A DNA stretch of 9,528 nucleotides from positions 1 through 9,528 of the forward strand of contig JASEGY010000003.1 in assembly GCA_030019105.1 (NCBI GenBank), given 5' to 3'. This stretch comes from a bacterium (GTDB taxonomy: Bacteria > UBA9089 > JASEGY01). The notes under the pieces were generated by a model. The model was not told the DNA's origin. It searched no databases and worked only from the letters and a program-made list of their open reading frames with translations. A program made the position numbers and the translations under genes. Shown here in pieces: positions 4,597 through 9,528 of the stretch (positions are counted from its first letter, which is position 1; the number at the start of each line of letters is the position of its first letter).

Positions 4597-6840
4597 ATGC
4601 TTAACGCTCTGACTATTGATGTTGAAGATTACTTTCAGGTTTCGGCCTTTGGGTCGATTATTAAATATGAAGATTGGCCTGAGTACGAGTGCCGGGTGGA
4701 ATCAAATACCCGGCTGATACTCAGCATCCTCCGGGAGGCGGGAGTCAAGGCAACCTTTTTTATCCTGGGCTGGGTGGCAGAGCGTTTTCCGGAACTGGTG
4801 AAAGAGATAGCTTCCGCCGGTCATGAAATTGCCAGCCATGGATATGTCCATCAACTTATTTACAACCAGACAAAGGACGAATTCAGAGCCGATCTTAAAA
4901 AATCTATTGATATCCTGGAGGGCATTACCGGTGAAGCGGTCTTAGGCTACCGGGCCGCTTCTTACTCCATTACCCGAAAATCCTGGTGGGTGCTGGACAT
5001 CCTGATTGAAGCCGGGCTGAAATATGATTCCAGCATTTTCCCTATTCATCACGACCGGTATGGCATTCCTGATTTCCCCCGGTTCCCTCACCAAATAAAG
5101 GATGGGTTTTACGAATTTCCTATTTCTACTTTAAAGATTTGGGGGATGAATTTTCCTATGGCCGGAGGGGGCTACTTTCGTCTTTTACCTTACCCGGTCA
5201 CCAGATGGGCCATAAACAGGATTAATAATCGTGAGGGACAGCCGGTTATTTTTTACCTTCATCCCTGGGAATTTGATCCTGACCAGCCAGGGCAGCCGAT
5301 AGGTGGATTCAGCCGGTTCAGGCATTATGTCAATCTGGATAAGACCGAGGTTAGATTCAGGAGGTTACTGGAAGACTTCCAATTCGCGCCCGTAAAAGAG
5401 ATATTGCGGATTGCGGATTGTGGATTGCAGGATGAAGAACCTGATCCGAAATCCGAAATCCGAAATCCGAAATCCGAAATGAAGATTCTTACTCTAACCA
5501 CTCTCTTTCCCAACCCGAACCAACCCCACTTTGGACTTTTTGTCCGCGAACGGGTAAAGGCCATGAGCCGGTGCTGTGAGCTTAAAGTGGTTGCCCCGAT
5601 CAGATGGCCCGGCACATTTCGGATTTCGGATTTCGGATTTCGGATTTTCCAGTCCGCAATCCGCAATCCGCAATCGGAAGAATCCGCAATCCGCAATCCG
5701 CAATCCGCAATCCAAAATCCGGAAGTTTTCCATCTCCCTGTTCTTCTTACGCCAGGGATCGGCCGTTCTCTGCACTGGCTGACCTATTTCCTTTCCATCG
5801 TTAGATTTCTCGCAAAACTTCGTCAGACCTTTCCTTTTGATCTTCTTGATGTGCACTATGCCTATCCGGACGGGGCCGCCGGGGTGCTTCTGGGTAAATA
5901 TTTGAAGGTTCCGGTAAGTATTACTGTGCGGGGAACAGACATCAACCTCTTTGCCCGGGAGAGGCTTCGAGGGAGGGTAATTCGATGGGCCTTAGCTGAA
6001 GCCGATCTGGTTATTGCTGTTTCATCTGATCTGGGCAAGAAGGTAATTGATCTGGGGATTTCTCCTAAAAAGGTAAAGGTTATTCCCAATGGAATCGATT
6101 CAGAGAAATTTCGTCCCATGGATTCTGTGGAGGCAAGGATGTCCTTAGGATTATCCCCTGAAGCGAGTATAATTCTTTCGGTTTCCAATTTAATAAAGTC
6201 GAAGGGTATTCATCATCTTATTGAGGCGGTGGGCCGAGCCGGCCTGGCGGGCCGAGCCGGCCTGGCGGACCGAGCCGGCCTGGCGGACCGAGCCGGTCTG
6301 GCGGGGGAGGCCAGGGAGAAAGGGAGAGAGCTGAACTTAATTATTGTGGGGGAAGGCAAGGCCAGAGGCGAATTAGAACGGCAAATCAGAGACCTGGGCT
6401 TGACCGGGTTGGTTAAACTGGTTGGGGCTAAGAAGCAGGAAGAATTATATCTCTGGTACAATGCGGCTGACCTGCTTTGTTTGGCTTCTTTACGAGAGGG
6501 TTGTCCCAATGTCTTACTGGAGGCCTTAGCCTGCGGCTGCCCGGTAGTCGCGACTGACGTGGGCGGGGTGTCTGAGATTATTACTTCTGAAGATTATGGC
6601 TTTTTGGTCAATAGCCCGCCAGACCGGCTCTGCCCGCCGCCAGACCGGCTCTGCCCGCCGCCAGACCGGCTCGGCCCGCCAGGCCAGCTTGGCCCCCCCA
6701 GCCGAGGCAGCCTGTCAGAGGCTATCCTGAAGGCATTGAATAAAGAATGGGATAGAGAGAAGCTAATTAGCTATGCCCGGGAAAGAACCTGGGATAAGGT
6801 AGCCGAGATGGTCCTGACAGAATTCGAGAAGGTAATCTAA
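4597..6840 (+). CDS. Fused XrtA-type polysaccharide deacetylase - GT4 glycosyltransferase
   Basis: A single 747-residue frame with two enzymes. Residues 1-270 are a NodB-fold deacetylase of the exosortase A/PEP-CTERM locus type (DUF3473-like): LTIDVEDYFQV at 5-15 (Asp8, Asp11), KATFFILGWVAERFPEL, GHEIASHGYVH with metal ligands His81 and His85, GYRAASYSIT, DSSIFPIHHDRYGIP, AGGGYFRLLPY, YLHPWEFDPDQP and RFRHYVNLDKTE. It ends at FAPVKEIL, where such proteins normally end. Residues 271-294 are repeat-derived. Residues 295-747 are a GT4 glycosyltransferase: MKILTLTTLFP start, HYAYPDG, TVRGTDIN, PNGID and the E634-x7-E642 motif. Three further repeat tracts lie in the GT half. The start at 4597 (MLNALTIDVED) fits the family; an in-frame ATG at 4486 overlaps the def stop. 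It could be a true bifunctional enzyme or two cistrons whose stop codon was lost to the repeat. Confidence 0.85.
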   Translation: MLNALTIDVEDYFQVSAFGSIIKYEDWPEYECRVESNTRLILSILREAGVKATFFILGWVAERFPELVKEIASAGHEIASHGYVHQLIYNQTKDEFRADLKKSIDILEGITGEAVLGYRAASYSITRKSWWVLDILIEAGLKYDSSIFPIHHDRYGIPDFPRFPHQIKDGFYEFPISTLKIWGMNFPMAGGGYFRLLPYPVTRWAINRINNREGQPVIFYLHPWEFDPDQPGQPIGGFSRFRHYVNLDKTEVRFRRLLEDFQFAPVKEILRIADCGLQDEEPDPKSEIRNPKSEMKILTLTTLFPNPNQPHFGLFVRERVKAMSRCCELKVVAPIRWPGTFRISDFGFRIFQSAIRNPQSEESAIRNPQSAIQNPEVFHLPVLLTPGIGRSLHWLTYFLSIVRFLAKLRQTFPFDLLDVHYAYPDGAAGVLLGKYLKVPVSITVRGTDINLFARERLRGRVIRWALAEADLVIAVSSDLGKKVIDLGISPKKVKVIPNGIDSEKFRPMDSVEARMSLGLSPEASIILSVSNLIKSKGIHHLIEAVGRAGLAGRAGLADRAGLADRAGLAGEAREKGRELNLIIVGEGKARGELERQIRDLGLTGLVKLVGAKKQEELYLWYNAADLLCLASLREGCPNVLLEALACGCPVVATDVGGVSEIITSEDYGFLVNSPPDRLCPPPDRLCPPPDRLGPPGQLGPPSRGSLSEAILKALNKEWDREKLISYARERTWDKVAEMVLTEFEKVI
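5403..5480. repeat. Heptamer repeat forming the deacetylase-glycosyltransferase linker
   Basis: attgcgg-type units (5403-5431), a short unique spacer, then five perfect ccgaaat units (5446-5480). In frame it encodes RIADCGLQDEEPDPKSEIRN and one more NPKSE block. The last unit supplies the first two bases of the likely glycosyltransferase ATG (5479-5481). Confidence 0.95.
5617..5721. repeat. In-frame heptamer block inside the GT N-domain
   Basis: ggatttc units (5617-5645) are followed by the complementary-type aatccgc units (5652-5713). This yields FRISDFGFRIFQSAIRNPQS and further NPQSAI copies at fused-protein residues about 341-375. The block lies between VVAPIRWPG and VFHLPVLLTPGIGRS, a position that is a variable loop in GT4 relatives. 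Confidence 0.93.
6231..6302. repeat. Four 18-bp tandem units inside the GT gene
   Basis: Units gggccgagccggcctggc (6231-6248, 6249-6266) and ggaccgag-type variants (6267-6284, 6285-6302). They encode (G/D)RAGLA four times (about residues 546-569), between LIEAVG and the REKGRELNLIIVGEG strand. Confidence 0.95.
6615..6692. repeat. 18/21-bp tandem units, inverted copy of the 6231-6302 repeat
   Basis: Units cccgccagaccggctctg (6615-6632), two 21-bp versions with an extra ccg (6633-6653, 6654-6674) and a diverged one (6675-6692). Their reverse complement matches the unit at 6285-6302. In this orientation the frame gives PPDRLC/PPPDRLG (about residues 674-699), in the C-terminal part of the glycosyltransferase. 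Confidence 0.93.
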
Positions 6841-6865
6841 TCGCGAAACAAAGGTCGGTTTTGTT

Positions 6866-7027
6866 CCCTTGTGTCCCTTGTGTCCCTTGTGTCCCTTGCG
6901 TCCCTTGCGTCCCTTGTGTCCTTTGCGTCCCTTGTGTCCCTTGCGTCCCTTGCGTCCCTTGTGTTCTTTGCGTCCCTTGCGTCCCTTGTGTCTCTTGTGT
7001 CTCTTGTGTCCCTTGCGTCCCTTGTGA
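6866..7027. repeat. 9-bp minisatellite, 18 units
   Basis: Eighteen contiguous units of cccttgYgt (Y = T or C), with occasional cctttgcgt, tctttgcgt and ctcttgtgt variants, 162 bp in total. It fills most of the gap between the fused gene and the next deacetylase. Frames on both strands are open (SLVSLAS or KGHKGRK) but are low-complexity artefacts. Confidence 0.97.
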
Positions 7028-7063
7028 TAACCCATTTTGAGGAAAGGAAACTCGAAACTCGAT

Positions 7064-8116
7064 ATGTATGTTTTAATCACCGTTGACACCGAATCCAGTA
7101 TCTGTCAAGGCAAGCCCTTACCGTATGAGCAGATGGTCTACGGCCGGATAGGCAAGGAATGCTACGGCATCCCAAAGATTATCTCTATCTGCGGTCAATA
7201 TGGGCTGGGGGCCACCTTTTTCGTCAGTGTCTTTGAGGCCCAACACTATGGCCGGGAACTTATCAAAAAGGTTTGTTTGGACATAGCCGAGGCAGGTCAT
7301 GATCTTCAGCTTCATACCCATCCTATTTGGATAGATTCGGATTGGCTTATGTGGCAGTATCCCCTGGAGAGGCAGATAGGGCTGATTAAAATAGGTAAGG
7401 AGATGGTTTACCAATTTTCAGGGGAGTATCCCATCGCCCATCGGGCAGGCGGGTTTGGAGCTGATTTTAATACCTTAAAGGCCTTAGCGGCCAACTCTAT
7501 CCCGATCGATTCTTCCTTTTTTTTTGGTTACCCTTGTTGTAGGCTTACCTCGCCACCGCTCTCCAAAAACGGGATTTCACTAATTGATGGAGTTCTCGAG
7601 ATACCTTCTACTGTTTACACTGAGATAAAATTAGCTTCCTTCAAACGGTACCGGAACCTTGATCCCTACACGACTTCTTTACCCGAGATGATTCGGGTGG
7701 TTAAGCAAGCTAAGGAGAGAGGGTTAAAGACCGTGGTGGTCTTGCTGCACAGTTTTACCTTTTTAAAGATGAATAAGGATCGAACCAGGTTTGAACCGGA
7801 CCGGGCAGACATCAAGAAATTTGACCGGTTTTGTGCCTGGCTCAAAGAAGAGCCCGGGATAGAGGTAGTTACTATGAAGCAGATTGCGGAATGCGGAATT
7901 CAGAATTCAGAATTCAGAATTCAAAGTTCTGAACATTCCGCATTCCGCATTCTGCATTCCGCATTTGATTTCGTACCTCATCCGGGGATATTCTATACCC
8001 TTCTCCGATTCTTTGCGCACTTCCGAAAGAGCAGAAAAAACAGACTCGTGGCTATATTTATTGGGATGGCGGGTATGATGCTCTTTATTATTGTTGGTTG
8101 GCTAATTGGTCATTAG
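7064..8116 (+). CDS. Polysaccharide deacetylase-like (NodB-fold) membrane-anchored protein
   Basis: A 350-residue protein starting MYVLITVDTES; Asp8 matches the first metal-binding Asp of the fold. LGATFFVSVFE at 48-58 and GHDLQLHTHPIW with His84 and His86 give the metal-ligand motif. IAHRAGGFGAD and VVVLLHSF match the later NodB blocks. It differs from the first deacetylase (no GHEIASHG), resembling the HTHP-type group I associate with capsule or envelope loci; substrate unknown. Residues 274-301 come from a repeat block. The C-terminus has a basic patch (HFRKSRKNR) then a hydrophobic helix (LVAIFIGMAGMMLFIIVGWLIG), implying a membrane anchor. An upstream in-frame TTG (7037) exists, but the ATG at 7064 begins the conserved strand. 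A gaggaaagg SD-like stretch is about 15 nt upstream, rather far. Confidence 0.85.
   Translation: MYVLITVDTESSICQGKPLPYEQMVYGRIGKECYGIPKIISICGQYGLGATFFVSVFEAQHYGRELIKKVCLDIAEAGHDLQLHTHPIWIDSDWLMWQYPLERQIGLIKIGKEMVYQFSGEYPIAHRAGGFGADFNTLKALAANSIPIDSSFFFGYPCCRLTSPPLSKNGISLIDGVLEIPSTVYTEIKLASFKRYRNLDPYTTSLPEMIRVVKQAKERGLKTVVVLLHSFTFLKMNKDRTRFEPDRADIKKFDRFCAWLKEEPGIEVVTMKQIAECGIQNSEFRIQSSEHSAFRILHSAFDFVPHPGIFYTLLRFFAHFRKSRKNRLVAIFIGMAGMMLFIIVGWLIGH
7883..7966. repeat. In-frame repeat block with 14-bp inverted repeat
   Basis: gcggaat units, attcaga units and attccgc units in succession. gcggaatgcggaat (7886-7899) and attccgcattccgc (7935-7948) are perfectly complementary. It is translated in frame as IAECGIQNSEFRIQSSEHSA and ten more residues, between the catalytic domain and the membrane-anchor region. 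Confidence 0.9.
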
Positions 8117-8140
8117 TCTTTAGTCAATAGTCATCGGAAT

Positions 8141-8172
8141 ATTCCGCAATCCGCAATTCGCAATCCCCAATT
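8141..8172. repeat. Short caatccg-type heptamer tract
   Basis: attccgcaatccgcaattcg and following bases lie just downstream of the deacetylase stop. This opens a gene-free stretch (8117-9032) that otherwise holds promoters, hairpins and a palindromic element. Confidence 0.8.
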
Positions 8173-8265
8173 TACGAGGAGGAGGTCAGCCCAACAATAT
8201 CTACTGCTAAGTAACTGATTAACAGCATGTTATTTATTATTTCCTTGAATCTTAACAAAAAATAG

Positions 8266-8294
8266 TTGACAAAACACTGATTTTGGTGTATGAT
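8266..8294 (+). promoter_or_regulatory. Sigma-70-like promoter P1
   Basis: A perfect -35 TTGACA (8266-8271), a 17-nt spacer and -10 TATGAT (8289-8294) in AT-rich DNA. Transcription would start near 8301. It points toward the coiled-coil gene at 9033. Confidence 0.7.
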
Positions 8295-8349
8295 AAGCCA
8301 ACCTTAATGAGAGGGCAGTTCTTGTTCATTGTTTCAGCCACTCAAGTCG

Positions 8350-8413
8350 GAAATTGGAAATTGGAAATTGGAAATTAGGCATTCCTACTTTCCAATTTCT
8401 AATTTCTAATTTC
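8350..8413 (+). repeat. 25-bp hairpin built from TTGGAAA heptamers
   Basis: Arms 8350-8374 (gaaattgg repeats) and 8389-8413 (ttctaattt repeats) pair over 25 positions. The two non-Watson-Crick positions are G-U compatible in the + strand RNA; the loop is 14 nt. It lies inside any transcript from P1. Confidence 0.85.
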
Positions 8414-8580
8414 AACCTTTTGAAAAATCGCAAATTATGGTCTCTTAAAGTATACGTGTGCCTTTTCTTTTTTAGGGGGGCAGTACACTATATATTGTAT
8501 ATATGGACTGGAGGGTGGCTATATATTCTACCCTGAAGCATTTCTTAACAAAAATTCTAAGACTGAATTTAAAAAAGTTG

Positions 8581-8609
8581 TTGACAAAACAAGGTTCTTA
8601 GTATAAAAT
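8581..8609 (+). promoter_or_regulatory. Sigma-70-like promoter P2
   Basis: -35 TTGACA (8581-8586), a 17-nt spacer and -10 TAAAAT (8604-8609), with an overlapping TATAAA at 8602. It shares the 11-mer ttgacaaaaca with P1, so one may be a duplicate of the other or both may carry the same operator-like box. Start predicted near 8616. Confidence 0.7.
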
Positions 8610-8686
8610 ATGGAGTCAAAATGAAAAGGGGCTACTCACCTTAATTTTTCTGGTCCCCCGAATATCCTATCTTGAGTTTTGAAGGA

Positions 8687-8830
8687 GGACGCAGATGAGC
8701 GCAGATTTTCAGGATTTTAAATAAATTCACCACGGAGATACAGAGATGCGGAGAAAGATTAATTATTACTCTGTGCCTCCGTGTCTCTGTGGTATAATTT
8801 TATCCTGTGAATCTGCGAATATCTGCGTCC
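8687..8830. repeat. Nested palindromic element, ~144 bp
   Basis: Outer ends ggacgcagat (8687-8696) and atctgcgtcc (8821-8830) are perfect complements. Next inward, cgcagatt (8700-8707) pairs with aatctgcg (8810-8817) and caggat (8710-8715) with atcctg (8802-8807). The inner arms 8729-8753 and 8769-8793 (accacggagatacagag / ctctgtgcctccgtg) pair imperfectly. The organisation is that of a MITE- or REP-like dispersed element; no coding capacity. Confidence 0.85.
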
Positions 8831-8955
8831 CAATAATCTTACTAATGAAAGACAGCCCTGGAATCCAGCAAACATTACACCAGCCAATTTATTTTATCCG
8901 AAAATTTTCATTCCCTGCTTTTTGAGGGGGACGGGATGGGTTCAAATTAAGCAAG

Positions 8956-9004
8956 GGCGGCTGAGTTTGCCCGGTTCTTACGGGGCCGGGCAGGCTTAGT
9001 CGCT
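8956..9004 (+). promoter_or_regulatory. 19-bp leader hairpin upstream of the coiled-coil gene
   Basis: Positions 8956-8974 pair with 8986-9004 around an 11-nt loop (ttcttacgggg). The core tgcccgg / ccgggca is Watson-Crick, and all non-Watson-Crick positions in the arms are G-U pairs, so the structure is specific to the + strand RNA. It ends 28 nt before the ATG. No U-tract follows, so a cis-acting leader element is more likely than a terminator; no known riboswitch recognised. Confidence 0.6.
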
Positions 9005-9032
9005 GAGGTTAAATTAAGGGGGTTGAGGTATT

Positions 9033-9528
9033 ATGGAAACAGAAAGCCAGGTAGTGACAAAAGAAAATCTTAAGGAATTCGAGGCCGGGGTGAAAAAAAA
9101 CCTCGAGGGCATGGAGCTCAGGCTAAGAAACTATGTCTATGACCAGGGAATAAGATGGGGCAAGCAAGCTTTCAATGTTGAGACCGCAGCTTTGCAGACG
9201 TCGATGTTGCGAGAATCCCAGTTGCTGGAGATGAGATTGAAGGATTGGGCCGAGGAGAAATTTCTTACTAAGGATGAATTTGGTGAATTCAAGGATGTTT
9301 ATTTTAGTAATGCTGATTTTTTGGTGGGAAATGTAGCTATTCTCATGAATGAAAATAAAGTTGCCGCTTTGCAGCACAGGAGAATGCAGGAGCAGGTAGA
9401 TGGTATACAGACGCAGATGGAGCAGGCGAGTGGCGAAAGGGCAGCCATAAGAGAGCAGATAGGTGGTATGCAAGAGCAGATAGGTGGTATGCAAGAGCAG
9501 ATAGGTGGTATGCAAGAGCAGATAGGTG
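9033..9528 (+). CDS. Coiled-coil protein with heptad tandem repeats (partial, 3' end beyond window)
   Basis: An open frame of 165 codons running off the window edge, starting METESQVVTKENLKEFEAGVKK. SD candidates are aaggggg (9016-9022) and gagg (9025-9028). The protein is highly charged, rich in Q, E, K and M, mostly helical with no signal peptide or membrane segment, and contains EEKFLTKDEFGEFKDVYFSN in the middle. From about residue 120 it becomes a regular heptad array: a diverged copy (EQVDGIQTQ) and then perfect EQIGGMQ repeats continuing past the edge. I do not recognise a family; it could be a structural coiled coil, a phage-tail-like or chemoreceptor-like helper, or a host-specific repeat protein. 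It follows two promoters and a leader hairpin, suggesting its own transcription unit. Confidence 0.75.
   Translation, partial: METESQVVTKENLKEFEAGVKKNLEGMELRLRNYVYDQGIRWGKQAFNVETAALQTSMLRESQLLEMRLKDWAEEKFLTKDEFGEFKDVYFSNADFLVGNVAILMNENKVAALQHRRMQEQVDGIQTQMEQASGERAAIREQIGGMQEQIGGMQEQIGGMQEQIG
9453..9528. repeat. Perfect 21-bp tandem repeat, 3.6 copies at window edge
   Basis: Identical units gagcagataggtggtatgca(a) at 9453-9473, 9474-9494 and 9495-9515, with 13 bp of a fourth. A diverged copy (17 of 21 matching) lies at 9390-9410. Each unit encodes EQIGGMQ, so copy number changes keep the frame and lengthen the coiled coil by one heptad. Confidence 0.95.

Larger units (their letters stand above)
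5479..6840 (+). other. Glycosyltransferase family 4 domain (possible independent cistron)
   Basis: The stretch from ATG 5479 to the stop is a full-length GT4 protein of 453 residues if translated alone. MKILTLTTLFPNPNQPHFGLFVRERVKAM is a typical N-terminus of this group, and the C-terminal Rossmann domain carries REGCPNVLLEALACG with the E-x7-E pair. GT4 retaining enzymes transfer sugars from nucleotide-sugar donors to lipid-linked or glycan acceptors. No SD precedes the ATG; the upstream bases are ccgaaat repeats. A separate product would require internal initiation or a transcript starting in the linker. Confidence 0.6.

Noticed and set aside
5325..5856. Minus-strand and alternate-frame open frames in the fused gene
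   Set aside because: Repeat-driven open frames opposite a clearly conserved enzyme frame.
6763..7089. Minus-strand frame rich in KGHKGRKG, resembling a histone-like tail
   Set aside because: It arises from the 9-bp minisatellite and lacks a DNA-binding domain; the basic composition is a by-product of the repeat.
8354..8536. 60-residue plus-strand frame starting with TTG
   Set aside because: Its first part is the heptamer hairpin, the rest AT-rich without domain or SD.
8621..8644. 7-residue mini-ORF (MKRGYSP) just after P2
   Set aside because: Could be a leader peptide, but it has no SD, no run of regulatory codons and may be chance.
8695..8724. 9-residue mini-ORF with a perfect aaggagg SD at 8682-8688
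   Set aside because: It lies in the dispersed palindromic element, so the SD and ATG are likely coincidental.
8930..8960. tRNA-like gggttcaaattaa T-loop motif
   Set aside because: No acceptor stem, anticodon arm or D-arm can be built around it.
9123..9515. Minus-strand 130-residue frame with MHTTYLLLHTTYLLL repeats
   Set aside because: It is the antisense of the 21-bp coiled-coil repeat; the + strand frame has an SD, heptad periodicity and continues to the edge.

Overview
The window looks like a chromosomal segment of an uncultured, probably Gram-negative bacterium. Pointers are a type IV pilin-like protein, an exosortase A (XrtA)-type polysaccharide deacetylase, and an extreme load of short tandem and inverted repeats of the kind I associate with candidate-phylum metagenome genomes. 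I cannot fix the phylum from sequence alone. All supported genes lie on the + strand.

Layout. Positions 1-229 are a gene-free leader with three palindromes. 230-856 encodes a prepilin-type protein. A palindromic element at 915-997 leads into cytidylate kinase (cmk, 1010-1729). Next come a small protein and a clan AA (retropepsin-like) aspartic protease (1773-2404), with strong Shine-Dalgarno (SD) sequences and tight coupling, then a PlsC-type acyltransferase (2435-3049). cmk and plsC are neighbours in many bacteria, so the small protein/protease pair looks inserted between them. 3050-3404 is repeat DNA. A CBS-domain pair protein (3405-3872), another inverted repeat, and peptide deformylase (def, 3980-4486) follow.

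4486-6840 is one uninterrupted reading frame. It joins an XrtA-type polysaccharide deacetylase to a GT4 glycosyltransferase through a linker made entirely of heptanucleotide repeats, with three more repeat tracts carried in frame inside the glycosyltransferase half. An 18-unit, 9-bp minisatellite (6866-7027) separates it from a second deacetylase-like protein (7064-8116), which also carries an in-frame repeat block and ends in a membrane helix. These enzymes suggest a small exopolysaccharide or envelope-glycan locus.

8117-9032 has no convincing gene. It holds two near-consensus sigma-70 promoters sharing TTGACAAAACA, a 25-bp hairpin, a ~145-bp nested palindrome and a 19-bp hairpin just upstream of the last gene. 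That gene (9033 to the window edge) encodes a coiled-coil protein ending in perfect 21-bp (7-residue) repeats.

The main theme is repeat invasion of genes. The heptanucleotides (for example GGATTGC and GGATTTC with their complements) have no stop in any frame and give the same heptapeptide in all three frames of a strand, so they can enter coding DNA without ending translation. Several start codons (def, first deacetylase, glycosyltransferase, CBS gene) sit at or within a few bases of a repeat edge, and most of these lack a visible SD.
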